This document shows positions 52,667 to 61,873 of a stretch of DNA of 64,000 bases, piece after piece. Positions within the stretch are counted from its first letter, which is position 1. The number at the start of each line of letters is the position of its first letter. Under the pieces are notes generated by a model. That model was not told where the DNA came from and searched no databases. It saw only the letters and a program-made list of their open reading frames with translations. The translations under genes and the position numbers were made by a program. The DNA is from RUG100 sp034927505 (GTDB lineage Bacteria; Bacillota; Clostridia; Peptostreptococcales; Anaerovoracaceae). The stretch lies in the NCBI GenBank assembly GCA_034927505.1, contig JAYFPY010000010.1, forward strand, positions 62,001 to 126,000, in the 5' to 3' direction.

Positions 52667-54112
52667 TTAAACGATAGATATTCTTTTGAGCAAAGCAACG
52701 CACTCTGTATGAGATGTCCAGGCAAAATTGTCAAATGGGGCGGCTTTGACGAATGTGTATCCTTTTTCTGTGAACGTTTTCACATCCCGGGCCATGGTTG
52801 CAGGATCGCAGGACATGTATACTATCCGCTCCGGTGATATGGCTGCGACGCTGTCGATCAACGCGGTATGACAGCCGGCTCTTGGCGGATCCAGTATGAC
52901 CACGTCGGCGTTCTGGGCCGTCTGCCGCAGCTTTTCACTGAAATCCGTATCTGATCTGCCCGGTTTATCGTCCGGCTTTTCCGCCTGCAGTTTAGGCAAT
53001 TCGACCTCTGCTTTGCCGCATATGTACCCTGCGTTCACGATGCCGTTGAGCACAGCGTTCCTGTTTGCGTCGAGAACAGCCTGCCTGACAGATTCGATCC
53101 CCAGAACAAACCCGGCCTCGTCTGCGCACCAGAGCCCGATAGAACCGACGCCGCAGTACAAATCCAGGACGTTTTCAGTCCCGGTCAATCCGGCATACTC
53201 TTTGACCTTGTCGTACATGATAACAGTCATTGCAGGATCCACCTGATAGAAACTATCCGGAGATATTTCCAGATCCAGCTTTCCCATCTTTTCCTTTATC
53301 ACTTTACCGCCGGCTATGGCCATCTGATCTTTGCCGTTGTCCACTATAACGCTTTCCAACGATCCTCCGGCTGCGTAAACGGCCTCGTCCAGCAGGCCGA
53401 CCAGCTTTGCGCTGTTGGGTATGGCTTTTCCGTGTATGTGGAATATGACCATGACCTCGCCGGTGCCGAAAGCCGTCCTCACCGTCATGGATCTCATCAG
53501 ACCCTGATCCCATTTTTCGTCATAAGCCGTGATGTTGTCTTCAGTCATGAACTGCCGAACAGCATCCGCAGCCGCCATTGCAGTCCCGGTCTGGAGCATG
53601 CACTCTTCGCAGTCGACCACATCATGGCTTTTCAATTTGTTGAACCCTATTGCCACAGGCCCCAGGTTCTCTATTACGCCTCCTTTGCGCTTTATATTGC
53701 CGCCGGTGCTGATCTGCATCACCGCCTTGTTCCGATAGGCAAAAGGCTCTGAGAGAGCCTCTATGGGCTCTACATCGGGGTCTTCCAGCCCGCCCAGCCT
53801 GATCAGCTTATCCTTTACCTGTTTTTCCTTTATCGCCAGCTGTCCTTCATGAGAGGTTTCATAATAAGGACATCCGCCGCATTCCCCTGCATATCTGCAC
53901 ACTGACTCGACCCGCCATTTAGACGGCTCGATTATATTTTCCACACGGCCGAAGGCATATCTCTTCTTTACCTTAGTCAGACAGACCTTCGCCTTGTCTC
54001 CTACCACAGTTCCGGCCGCAAAAACAGTCAGGCCATCGGCTCTGCCGATGCCCTGTCCCTGCTCACTCATATCTGTTATTTCGATTTCAACTATCTGTCC
54101 TTTTTCAAACAT
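52667..54112 (-). CDS. rlmD: 23S rRNA (uracil-C5)-methyltransferase, RlmD/RlmCD type
   Basis: This 481-residue TrmA-family enzyme has an N-terminal TRAM domain (VEIEITDMSEQGQGIGRADG), a 4Fe-4S cluster motif (CRYAGECGGCPYY, about 72-84), a Rossmann domain with NVLDLYCGVGSIGLWCA, the DPPRAGC motif and the nucleophilic Cys in VYMSCDPATMARD. It methylates uracil 1939 (and perhaps 747) of 23S rRNA. A stretch near 395-415 (KPDDKPGRSDTDF) is an extra loop. It is one base from the thioesterase gene upstream. Confidence 0.93.
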   Translation of the reverse strand: MFEKGQIVEIEITDMSEQGQGIGRADGLTVFAAGTVVGDKAKVCLTKVKKRYAFGRVENIIEPSKWRVESVCRYAGECGGCPYYETSHEGQLAIKEKQVKDKLIRLGGLEDPDVEPIEALSEPFAYRNKAVMQISTGGNIKRKGGVIENLGPVAIGFNKLKSHDVVDCEECMLQTGTAMAAADAVRQFMTEDNITAYDEKWDQGLMRSMTVRTAFGTGEVMVIFHIHGKAIPNSAKLVGLLDEAVYAAGGSLESVIVDNGKDQMAIAGGKVIKEKMGKLDLEISPDSFYQVDPAMTVIMYDKVKEYAGLTGTENVLDLYCGVGSIGLWCADEAGFVLGIESVRQAVLDANRNAVLNGIVNAGYICGKAEVELPKLQAEKPDDKPGRSDTDFSEKLRQTAQNADVVILDPPRAGCHTALIDSVAAISPERIVYMSCDPATMARDVKTFTEKGYTFVKAAPFDNFAWTSHTECVALLKRISIV

Positions 54113-54113
54113 A

Positions 54114-54536
54114 TCAGTCTTTGCCCTCTTCAGCTTTCATAATACTGTACAGCTCCGGATAGTCCCTCCTCAGCCTGATCGGCTTCAGGTCCGGATCTGT
54201 TACCGGATGAGTGCTGGTCCCTGTAACGCATACCTGACCGGTATCCGCATTGACTATATCATAAGCCATTATAGCCGTTGCACCCTTCAACTTTTTCAGC
54301 CATGTTTTTATGATCAGCCGGTCGTCGTATCTGGCCGGCGTCTTGTAGTCTATCTCTATGTGAGACACAGGAAGCCATATTCCTTCCTGCTCCATCCTCT
54401 TGTAGGGATATCCCACCTGTCTGAGCCATTCTGTCCTGCCTTTTTCGAACCATCTTATATAATTTGCATTGTAAACGATGCCCATGGCATCAGTGTCTCC
54501 GTAGATCACTCTAACTTCACAGTCTCTTGTTTTCAT
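54114..54536 (-). CDS. YbgC/FadM-type acyl-CoA thioesterase
   Basis: This 140-residue hotdog protein has the 4-hydroxybenzoyl-CoA thioesterase signature VIYGDTDAMGIVYNANYIRWFE (about 9-30), with the catalytic Asp in DTDAMG. The family cleaves short- or medium-chain acyl-CoAs. It is transcribed with the rRNA methyltransferase immediately downstream. Confidence 0.88.
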   Translation of the reverse strand: MKTRDCEVRVIYGDTDAMGIVYNANYIRWFEKGRTEWLRQVGYPYKRMEQEGIWLPVSHIEIDYKTPARYDDRLIIKTWLKKLKGATAIMAYDIVNADTGQVCVTGTSTHPVTDPDLKPIRLRRDYPELYSIMKAEEGKD

Positions 54537-54593
54537 AATTGCCTCCGGTAAATAATTTTATCAATTTTATCAGGTTTTGTAAACTGAATTCCC

Positions 54594-54622
54594 TTTATTC
54601 GACCTTACCCCTGTGTTATAAT
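54594..54622 (+). promoter_or_regulatory. probable promoter of the 154-residue membrane protein gene
   Basis: TTTATT, a 17-base spacer and a perfect TATAAT (54617-54622) lie 31 bases before the ATG. The same TTTATT-N17-TATAAT layout precedes the histidine kinase gene. Confidence 0.5.
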
Positions 54623-54652
54623 CACGTTAGACATAAACCGAGGAGGATCTAA

Positions 54653-55117
54653 ATGAGCAGAAACAAAGTAATACTTTTGATCGTTGGACTGGTCGCACTG
54701 TACCTGCTGCTGCCGAAGACCGGCGTGGGAGGCATCATCAAAGCCAACATGATAGCCATTGCGCCGTATGTCCTTCTTTTCATCATAATCTGGCTCCTGG
54801 TGACCATCAACATGCTGAAGAGAGCCATGAAAAAACTCAATGAAGAAATAAATGACGCCAATGCACTTTCCGTTTCCAAGATGATGAACATAACATTCGA
54901 CGTCAAACGGTTCATGGGCGAAGGCAATCTGATAGATCTTTACAACAGGGCAAACATAGCAACAAACGTTTCCTTTCATACAAAAGAGCTTCTGTACAAT
55001 TCTATGCGCAGGAAGAGGATAAAAGTTCCTGTTCCTTCATCAGGGAAAAAGGACGCATCTGCATCCATAAAAGGAAAAGCGAACCCAAACAAGAAGAAAA
55101 AAAGAAAAACCCGATAA
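54653..55117 (+). CDS. small membrane protein with basic tail, unknown function
   Basis: This 154-residue protein has two membrane spans (VILLIVGLVALYLLL; MIAIAPYVLLFIIIWLLVTINML), a helical middle part (LKRAMKKLNEEINDANALS) and a C-terminal tail that is almost all Lys/Arg/Pro/Ser (NPNKKKKRKTR). It has a clear AGGAGG and promoter, so it is expressed. No family was recognised. The basic tail could bind nucleic acid, ribosomes or acidic lipids (inference). Confidence 0.65.
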   Translation: MSRNKVILLIVGLVALYLLLPKTGVGGIIKANMIAIAPYVLLFIIIWLLVTINMLKRAMKKLNEEINDANALSVSKMMNITFDVKRFMGEGNLIDLYNRANIATNVSFHTKELLYNSMRRKRIKVPVPSSGKKDASASIKGKANPNKKKKRKTR

Positions 55118-55174
55118 AAAATCAGGGCAGTTGACACTTAGTCTCCTGTCCTGATATTTATAATATGCTTCTTG

Positions 55175-55678
55175 TCAGTCGTCTAATATCACAAGACCTC
55201 CGTCAATGGCATCCACCATTATGAAATAATCCAGGTCTTCTTTATCAAGACATCTGACGATATAGAATTTTTTGTGAAAATACTTTTCTTCCGTGGTATG
55301 TATCTTCGGAGTGTGCATCAGCTTTGCCTTGTTCAGATACAGCTTCAGCACGAAATCATAGGCCAGATGATTTGCTTTGTCGTCATCTATGGTCTCTCCA
55401 ATGATCAGTTCCTCGTCAACATCCTCACGATCGTACTGAGGATCTCCCCTTCCTTCGGCAGGTCGTCCAACAGCCAGATCGACTATACAGTAAGCTTTCT
55501 TTTTCAGCTGGCTGAGTTTTCCCTTTTTACCTACGTCCAGGTCGTATTTTATCAGTTTGTACGGATAGTACACTGACCTGATGTCAGCTATGTGCACCGT
55601 TCCGTCAGTGTTGACTATGGCGCGCATAGCATCTTCAGGCGTATATTCCGCTCTTAATATTTCCAGTGTTTTTAGCAT
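55175..55678 (-). CDS. conserved-looking hypothetical protein, downstream of a symporter
   Basis: This 167-residue soluble protein has no signal peptide or membrane span. Features include VNTDGTVHIADIRSVYYPYKLIKYDLDVGKKG and an acidic middle region (REDVDEELIIGETIDDD). The frame overlaps the symporter stop by seven bases, which argues for co-expression with it. No domain was recognised. It ends about 35 bases from a weak hairpin between convergent genes. Confidence 0.6.
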   Translation of the reverse strand: MLKTLEILRAEYTPEDAMRAIVNTDGTVHIADIRSVYYPYKLIKYDLDVGKKGKLSQLKKKAYCIVDLAVGRPAEGRGDPQYDREDVDEELIIGETIDDDKANHLAYDFVLKLYLNKAKLMHTPKIHTTEEKYFHKKFYIVRCLDKEDLDYFIMVDAIDGGLVILDD

Positions 55679-57297
55679 ATTGCTCCGGTCTCTTCAAGTC
55701 CGAATATCTTATTGATCTTTACAGTTTCGCCGTCGGCAGCTCTCGTTCCGAATACAAACTGTGATACAGCCTTGTTTTCAGAGGTCAAACTGTTCGAAGC
55801 AGCTGCATGCACTTTTGGAGATACATCTCCCCTCTTGCCCTTGCAGCGGTCCATCAGGTCCTTCATCTCCGAAGATGTCGGTTTGCCGAACTGACTGCCT
55901 ATGATCATAGCGATCCAGGACACGACTACGCCGGCAAGGAACGCATGTATGCTGGTCGTCGTTTCCAGATCCTTCGCTGTCCAGACAAATGCCGTTACTC
56001 CTCCGCATATCATTGATGCACATGATCCTGTTGCATTGGCCTTCTTCCACCAGACAGCGCAGACATAGCTGGGCAGGAATGCCGAAGCCATGACGCTGAA
56101 GGCGAATATGACAAGTCCGAATATTGCCGGAGGCTGTATTATAGCGATGATTATGCATACGATACCAACTATTACTATAGACGCTCTTGATATCAACACA
56201 ACTCTCTTGTCCGGTGCGTTCGGGTTGATCCATCTCTTGTAGAAGTCTACCGATACCAGTGTTCCGACCAGCAGCAGCAGAGCTGCGACTGTACTCATGA
56301 TAGCAGACATTATTGCTGTCAGCACTACCGCCGAAACTACATCAGGGAACATCATGTCAGCCAGTTTTGGAATAACCAGTTCCTGTGCGCTTCCTTCCAG
56401 TCCCGGAAGAAGAACGATGCCGATCAGTCCCAGGATATACGGCGTAAAGCAGAAGAACTGAGTCCAGATAGTAGCATATACTACCGATGTTTTTGCAGCC
56501 TTCGGGCTCTCCATTGCCATGTGCTTGTTTACACAATGCGGCAGCCCCATATATCCTATGAGATATATCAGTATGGATCCGGCTATCATTCCCACTGCTC
56601 CATGATACCGTTCATCTTTGCCCCAAACAGACAGATATGTAGGATCGATAGCAGCCAGTTTTTCATTCAATCCCGGCAGTCCTCCGATCTCCACCATTGA
56701 GAGTATCAAAACGCCGATGAGAGCACCTATCATAATAAATCCCTGTATAACATCGGTCCATGCAACGGCAAAATAGCCTCCGATAAATGTGTACAGCAGG
56801 ATAACGATAGCACCTATAGGCAGCCCAATAGCAAGAGGGAAACCGAACAGTGCGACCATAGTCTGGCCTGCCGATAAGAATTGTGCAAGTACATAGCCGC
56901 CCAGGCCAAATACTGCGATAATAATTGCGATTACCTTTACAGGTATTGATTCATACCTCTTTTCAAGATATTCAATAGGTGAAATAGCATCCAGCAGCTG
57001 GGACATTCTTCTCATTCTTCTTCCCAGGATCGACAGGTTGACAAGTCCGCCGCCTGCGTCGCCTACTGCATAGAATACTGCAAACCATCCTACCTGATAA
57101 GCATAGGCAGGACCTCCCATGAACATGTATCCGCTCATGGCTGTCGTCTGGAGAGTCAGCGCTGTTACCAGCGGTCCCATTGCACGTCCGCCCAGCATAA
57201 AATCTTCTGAACTGCTTGCTGCTCTCTTGTTCCAATATATCCCCATACCGATCATTCCAACAAAGTAACATAGAAGTACAATCAACTGAATACTCAT
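55672..57297 (-). CDS. sodium:solute symporter (SSS family)
   Basis: This 541-residue transporter has about 13 spans, the LeuT-like SSS fold. The sequence starts VLLCYFVGMIGMGIYWNKRA and carries SSEDFMLGGRAMGP and TAMSGYMFMGGPAYAYQVG, close to PutP/PanF members. It imports a solute with Na+. The C-terminal 60 residues are soluble. Its small partner gene overlaps the start by four bases. The substrate cannot be assigned; proline, pantothenate or another carboxylate are all possible. Confidence 0.88.
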   Translation of the reverse strand: MSIQLIVLLCYFVGMIGMGIYWNKRAASSSEDFMLGGRAMGPLVTALTLQTTAMSGYMFMGGPAYAYQVGWFAVFYAVGDAGGGLVNLSILGRRMRRMSQLLDAISPIEYLEKRYESIPVKVIAIIIAVFGLGGYVLAQFLSAGQTMVALFGFPLAIGLPIGAIVILLYTFIGGYFAVAWTDVIQGFIMIGALIGVLILSMVEIGGLPGLNEKLAAIDPTYLSVWGKDERYHGAVGMIAGSILIYLIGYMGLPHCVNKHMAMESPKAAKTSVVYATIWTQFFCFTPYILGLIGIVLLPGLEGSAQELVIPKLADMMFPDVVSAVVLTAIMSAIMSTVAALLLLVGTLVSVDFYKRWINPNAPDKRVVLISRASIVIVGIVCIIIAIIQPPAIFGLVIFAFSVMASAFLPSYVCAVWWKKANATGSCASMICGGVTAFVWTAKDLETTTSIHAFLAGVVVSWIAMIIGSQFGKPTSSEMKDLMDRCKGKRGDVSPKVHAAASNSLTSENKAVSQFVFGTRAADGETVKINKIFGLEETGAIC

Positions 57298-57482
57298 TTG
57301 GATGCACCTCCCTGCTGCTGTTCGCGTCCTTTACGTCCTTTGACACTCTGTTCGAATTCCGTGTCATCGACTTTCGCATCCTGCTTTTTCATGATCCCAT
57401 AGACCACAAATGCTAATACGATGTAGATGACAGGCCAACTCAGAAATGAAAAAAACGATACGGCCGGCATACCAAAAATCAT
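57294..57482 (-). CDS. small accessory membrane protein of the symporter
   Basis: This 62-residue protein has one hydrophobic helix (FFSFLSWPVIYIVLAFVVYGIM) after a short MIFGMP start, and a charged Gln/Gly-rich tail. Small proteins beginning near-GMP with one span are commonly encoded directly before SSS transporters. AAGGAGG precedes the ATG, and it overlaps the symporter by four bases (ATGA), implying coupled translation. Confidence 0.75.
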   Translation of the reverse strand: MIFGMPAVSFFSFLSWPVIYIVLAFVVYGIMKKQDAKVDDTEFEQSVKGRKGREQQQGGASK

Positions 57483-57602
57483 AACGTCCTCCTTTCAGTC
57501 ATAATAAAATACTGTATACAATAATTGTAAATGAATTCTGACTATTTAGGTAGTGTCTGAGCCGTTATTTTAACTAATCTTATACTTCTGTTTACCTTAT
57601 AT

Positions 57603-59081
57603 TTATTTAGATTTTTTTCTTCTGCGGCTGAACGCTTCGCGGTAAGCCCCTATCTTGAACCCGGTTTCAGTGCTGTTTCCCGTATACAGCGACACCCATA
57701 TGAAGATGACCGCGTTGGCAAACAGACCCGCTGCGGCACACACACTGGTATCCGTTCCGGATACCTCCGCCAGTCCTAGAAAGCTGATCACGCCTGCAAG
57801 GATCCCTGCGATGGCGCCCTTTGCCGAGGATCGTTTCCAGAGCAGCGCGCCGATCACCGGCACTATCAACTGGGCTGTCCCTCCCGTTGCAAATATAGCC
57901 ATATCGAAAATGCTCTTTGGAATCACCATCAATAGTATATACGACAGTACCGAGATCACCAGAACAGTCCATTTGGCTACTGTAACCAGCGATCTTTCCG
58001 GTATATTGCGATTTATATACTTTTTATGGATATCTACCGCGTATATAGTTGCAATGGCGTGTATCTGAGAATTTGCCGTAGAAAAGATAGCCGCCGTTAT
58101 ACCCAGAAATATGACTGCTGTCAGTATCGGATGTCCGCTTTTTAACACAAGATCAGCCAGCAGAGCATCCGGATTGTCAGTATGAGGCTCCAGAATGACG
58201 CCGGCGCTTCCGGCAAGGAGAGTCCCTATGAATATCACAGACGAAAGCACCAGCAGAAAAGGCAGAGCTTCGAAGTTCTTTTCACTTTTTGCCGCATAAT
58301 TCCTGATCCACATCTGCGGTCCCATAAAAGCTCCCACCGGCACTATCACAAACAGACACAGCCACAGGGCTGTCCGTTCTCCGCTGTTTTTCCCGCTGAG
58401 AGATATGTGAGAAGTATCACCGTTCATCAGAGCGGTATATATTTCTTCCATACCTCCTCCGATCTTGATCAGGAAAATACCCGCAATGAAAATCGTGACT
58501 ATTATCAAAGCACCATAGAATATATCTGTCATTGCAACGGCCCGCAGTCCGCCGGCCCATAGATATATGATCAGCACCGCAAAGAAGATCACGCCGCTGA
58601 CTCTCCATGAAATAAACCCGTTAGTAGCTATCTGTATGAGGAATAGGCCGCCGACCATCTGCAGCTGTATGTACAGCATGGTAAACAGAAAAGTGATCCC
58701 TGTGACCAGCAGATCGAGAGCCCTGCTGCCGTATATGTCATGAAAAAAATCCGCGGGGGTAGTATAGTTGTTTATCTTTCCATAATACCATATTCGTCTT
58801 CCCACGAAATAGAACAGGATGGCAAACAAAGCGTCCCATCCCACAGTTGTCATGTATACAGGGCCCTCTTCATAAAAATATGAAATAGCTCCCATAAATG
58901 CAAATGCACTCATCCATGTGGCGAACACGGTAGCATACATTGGAAACAGTCCCATCTTCCGACTCTGCAGAAAAAAATCCGCACCGGTAGGTCTGCTTTT
59001 TCGCCTTGCTACTTCCGCAAGAAAAAGAGGCACGAACGTAAACGCGCATATCATCAGAAATATGATCGAACTGTTGTTCAA
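57603..59081 (-). CDS. sodium:solute symporter (SSS family), second copy
   Basis: This 492-residue transporter has about 13 spans and belongs to the same superfamily as the gene at 55672-57297 but is clearly different in sequence. It has ADFFLQSRKMG near 35, YATVFATWMSAFAFMGAISYFYEEGP near 49 and TANSQIHAIATIYAVDI in the second half. It starts 79 bases from the divergent histidine kinase, which may control it. The substrate is unknown. Confidence 0.86.
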   Translation of the reverse strand: MNNSSIIFLMICAFTFVPLFLAEVARRKSRPTGADFFLQSRKMGLFPMYATVFATWMSAFAFMGAISYFYEEGPVYMTTVGWDALFAILFYFVGRRIWYYGKINNYTTPADFFHDIYGSRALDLLVTGITFLFTMLYIQLQMVGGLFLIQIATNGFISWRVSGVIFFAVLIIYLWAGGLRAVAMTDIFYGALIIVTIFIAGIFLIKIGGGMEEIYTALMNGDTSHISLSGKNSGERTALWLCLFVIVPVGAFMGPQMWIRNYAAKSEKNFEALPFLLVLSSVIFIGTLLAGSAGVILEPHTDNPDALLADLVLKSGHPILTAVIFLGITAAIFSTANSQIHAIATIYAVDIHKKYINRNIPERSLVTVAKWTVLVISVLSYILLMVIPKSIFDMAIFATGGTAQLIVPVIGALLWKRSSAKGAIAGILAGVISFLGLAEVSGTDTSVCAAAGLFANAVIFIWVSLYTGNSTETGFKIGAYREAFSRRRKKSK

Positions 59082-59106
59082 AGCAGCACCTCCCTCACAA
59101 ATATCC

Positions 59107-59135
59107 TTTATTCTACCATAAATATGGGCTATAAT
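59107..59135 (+). promoter_or_regulatory. probable promoter of the histidine kinase/response regulator operon
   Basis: TTTATT (59107-59112), a 17-base spacer and a perfect TATAAT (59130-59135) lie 24 bases before the ATG at 59160. Confidence 0.55.
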
Positions 59136-59159
59136 AAATAACGGAGGATAAAGCCGAAT

Positions 59160-60875
59160 ATGTATTCATCACTGTTACTTGCTTTTGCAGTAGTGACACT
59201 TGCAATTTCACTCATATATTTTTATGTTTTTACCCTTAAACAGGAACGATTCATGCAGTTCTGGGGATTCGCCTGGGTGGCTTATTCGCTGAGCCTGCTG
59301 TTTCTGCTCATTTATCTGGCCCAGTCCAAGCCTCTGTTCCTTGAAATACGTAAACTGATAGACATGTTCAACATCCTGCTCCTGCTTTTCGGAGTATACG
59401 CTTTTATACACAGAAGGATACCTAATTACTGGTATCGTTTTTCTCTGTATCTGCTGCTGCTTTCGGGCATATGCATGATATACAAATTCGATCTGCTGTC
59501 CTTCTATCTGCCTATCAGTATATATCAGACGGCAATCACCGCAGTTATCTGCTATCACATAATAAAGTACTGGGATCTGCCCAGAATAGAAACCGTGATC
59601 GCCATGCTGGCTTTTGGTATGTGGGGCATCGGCAAGCCGCTGCTGTCCATATACGAGCTGTTTTCCGATTCCACCTATCATATCTACATTACTGAGCTGA
59701 TACTGTCCAATATACTGAATTTCTGCATACTGACCGTCTACGCCCAGAGCGCTGCCCGCACTGAAAAGCTGAAAAACCAGCTGTATGAAAACGTAGTCGA
59801 AAATGCAAAAGATGTGATCTTCTATTACAAACTGAAACCTTACAGATGTTTTGAGTATGTCAGTCCGTCTGTCAGGGAGCTTACCGGCTATTCACAGAAC
59901 AAATTCTATGCAGATCCCCGCCAGTTCGTCAATCTTGTCACGCCGGAATACATTGATGAGATAGAAGACGTACTCAGCGGTGATCTTTCCTATGACAAGG
60001 GCCATATCTTCCGCATACTGCGCAGAGGAGGCGACACCTTCTGGGGCGAAATAAATACATCTGTCATACCGGACGAACATGGGGACCCCCTGGCCATCGA
60101 ATGCATCCTTCGTGACATTACCGAGCTGAAATCTGTTCAGCTGGAACAGATACGCGCAAAAAAAGACCGCGATCTTCTTCTTTCATATATCTCACATGAG
60201 TTGAGGACTCCGGTCACCTCCATTGCGGGCTATCTTACAGCACTCAATGATGGTATAATCAAAGGTACAGAAGAAATCCAAGAGGCTATGGAAATAGTCA
60301 CTTCAAAGACCATGACTTTGAAATCCCTCATTGATGATCTGGATCAGCTGTCAAAACTGGAAAGCAACCACTTTTCTTTTGATTTTATGATGTACAATGC
60401 GTCGGAATTTGCCGAAAACCTTGCCTCCGATATCATGCCTGACATCAAAATGTCCGGGGCCGAGGGCAATATCATAGGCCTTGAGGACATACCCAAAGAC
60501 CTGAACCTGATAGCCGATATCGACCGAACCGAACAAGTGCTGGGCAATCTTGTTTCAAATGCAGTCAAATATTCACCGGAAGACACCGGCATTACCATCG
60601 TCTTTTCCATAGATGAAAAAGAGCGGATGTTCAAGGTCGATGTCACAGACCGGGGTCCGGGCATCGCCGACGACGAAATGACTCATATCTTTGAGAGGTT
60701 TTATCGGGGGCACGATCCCGCAAAGACCGAAAAAAGCGGACGTGGCCTGGGGCTCACTCTCTCCATGGAGATAATCAAAAACCATAAAGGCCTGCTGACT
60801 GTGCAGAACAACAGCACCGGAGGCAGCACTTTTACCTTTACAATACCGTTATTCAAGGAGGACAACGATGGCTAA
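59160..60875 (+). CDS. sensor histidine kinase with 7TM-like and PAS domains
   Basis: This 571-residue membrane kinase has six to seven spans in residues 1-195, a PAS domain (about 208-320, VFYYKLKPYRCFEYVSPSVRELTGYS), a HisKA dimerisation domain with the phospho-accepting His346 in SHELRTP, and a HATPase_c domain (N box NLVSNAVKYSPED; G1 DRGPGIAD; F box IFERFYRG; G2 GRGLGLTLSM). All catalytic motifs are intact. The first-domain layout suggests sensing within the membrane. It overlaps the response regulator by eight bases. Confidence 0.92.
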   Translation: MYSSLLLAFAVVTLAISLIYFYVFTLKQERFMQFWGFAWVAYSLSLLFLLIYLAQSKPLFLEIRKLIDMFNILLLLFGVYAFIHRRIPNYWYRFSLYLLLLSGICMIYKFDLLSFYLPISIYQTAITAVICYHIIKYWDLPRIETVIAMLAFGMWGIGKPLLSIYELFSDSTYHIYITELILSNILNFCILTVYAQSAARTEKLKNQLYENVVENAKDVIFYYKLKPYRCFEYVSPSVRELTGYSQNKFYADPRQFVNLVTPEYIDEIEDVLSGDLSYDKGHIFRILRRGGDTFWGEINTSVIPDEHGDPLAIECILRDITELKSVQLEQIRAKKDRDLLLSYISHELRTPVTSIAGYLTALNDGIIKGTEEIQEAMEIVTSKTMTLKSLIDDLDQLSKLESNHFSFDFMMYNASEFAENLASDIMPDIKMSGAEGNIIGLEDIPKDLNLIADIDRTEQVLGNLVSNAVKYSPEDTGITIVFSIDEKERMFKVDVTDRGPGIADDEMTHIFERFYRGHDPAKTEKSGRGLGLTLSMEIIKNHKGLLTVQNNSTGGSTFTFTIPLFKEDNDG

Positions 60876-61578
60876 CGAAAAAATCCTCATAGTAGATGAT
60901 GAAAAGCCGATAAATAAATTGGTATCCTCATATATTACCAGCGAACACTTTACTGCGCTTTCCGCTTTTACCGGCCGTGAGGCTCTTGATATGGTGAAGA
61001 GCGAAAGCCCGGATCTTATCATTCTAGATGTGATGCTCCCCGATGCCGATGGAACAGCTCTGTGTCTGGACATCAGAAAAATCACTGATGCGCCTATCAT
61101 CTTCCTCAGCTGCAAGACCCAGGAGATCGACAAGATCATAGCTCTTTCAGCAGGCGGAGACGATTACATGACGAAGCCCTTCATGCCCGGCGAACTGATA
61201 GCACGCATAAAGGCTCATCTGCGCAGACGCAACCGTGTAGGCTCCATGGAAAAGCCAAATAAAATATACCGCAGCGATGGACTGGTCGCAGACTTTGACG
61301 CCTACGAAATCCGCGTCAACGGAAAAGATGTTTCTCTCACGACAAAAGAGCTGGAGATACTGAAACTGCTGGTGGAAAATCCGAGAAAGGTATTCTCTGC
61401 AAATCAGATATTTGAATCCGTCTGGAAAACCATGTGCATGGAAAACGATGCAAAAACTGTAATGGTATATATCAGCAACATTCGCAAAAAAATAGAATCC
61501 GATTCTGAAAAGCCCAAGTATATAATCAATGTGCGGGGCGTAGGCTACAAGTTCAATCAGCTTCCCTGCGAAGAGTAA
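60868..61578 (+). CDS. OmpR/PhoB-type response regulator
   Basis: This 236-residue protein has a receiver domain with acidic pocket DD (10-11), phospho-acceptor Asp54 (LDVMLPD) and Lys103 (MTKPF), and a winged-helix DNA-binding domain with the transactivation-type loop and NIRKKI...PKYIINVRGVGYKF ending. It is the partner of the kinase just upstream. The two symporters transcribed divergently are candidate targets. Confidence 0.94.
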   Translation: MANEKILIVDDEKPINKLVSSYITSEHFTALSAFTGREALDMVKSESPDLIILDVMLPDADGTALCLDIRKITDAPIIFLSCKTQEIDKIIALSAGGDDYMTKPFMPGELIARIKAHLRRRNRVGSMEKPNKIYRSDGLVADFDAYEIRVNGKDVSLTTKELEILKLLVENPRKVFSANQIFESVWKTMCMENDAKTVMVYISNIRKKIESDSEKPKYIINVRGVGYKFNQLPCEE

Positions 61579-61783
61579 ATCGGTGCCTTCCCCATCCTGT
61601 ACGCCATGCGTAGAACAGCACCGAACACATATACATCCAGCAGCATATGAGATAACCGTAAAGAAAAGGAAACCCAAATATCATCGGATATGTTCTTTTT
61701 CCGATGATCAGTATTCCGGGAAATTCAATTGCGCAGAATCCTGCGATCAGCAGGATTATTATTACTTTTTTTCTCTTGGTCAT
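61553..61783 (-). CDS. DUF3311-like small membrane protein, convergent with the response regulator
   Basis: This 76-residue protein has two membrane spans (IIILLIAGFCAIEFPGILII; FGFPFLYGYLICCWMYMCSVLFY) with an YPMIFGFPFLY motif like the DUF3311 proteins that often partner sodium:solute symporters. It overlaps the response regulator end by 26 bases on the opposite strand. No Shine-Dalgarno is visible, and a TATAAT ends six bases before the ATG, so it may be translated from a leaderless message. Its reality rests on motif similarity. Confidence 0.55.
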   Translation of the reverse strand: MTKRKKVIIILLIAGFCAIEFPGILIIGKRTYPMIFGFPFLYGYLICCWMYMCSVLFYAWRTGWGRHRFTLRREAD

Positions 61784-61789
61784 AATTGA

Positions 61790-61817
61790 ATTATATTACA
61801 TCCACGCAAAAAGTAAA
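61790..61817 (-). promoter_or_regulatory. candidate promoter with start codon at +1 region
   Basis: TTTACT (61817-61812), a 16-base spacer and TATAAT (61795-61790) lie six bases before the ATG of the small membrane protein. A normal +1 would fall at or next to the start codon. Confidence 0.45.
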
Positions 61818-61840
61818 GCCGACCTCGGTAGGTCAGCTTT
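61815..61840 (-). terminator. terminator after the transglutaminase-like gene
   Basis: AAAGCC-GACCT / AGGTC-AGCTTT forms a hairpin with a 4-base loop about 35 bases beyond the stop codon, followed on the minus strand by a T-rich stretch. Confidence 0.55.
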
Positions 61841-61873
61841 GCCGTTTTTCTCGTGTGAGAATCCTTTACTTTC

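Noticed and set aside
54605..54979. Minus-strand frame of 124 codons opposite the 154-residue membrane protein
   Set aside because: It is antisense to a gene with promoter and Shine-Dalgarno; no motif or start signal supports it.
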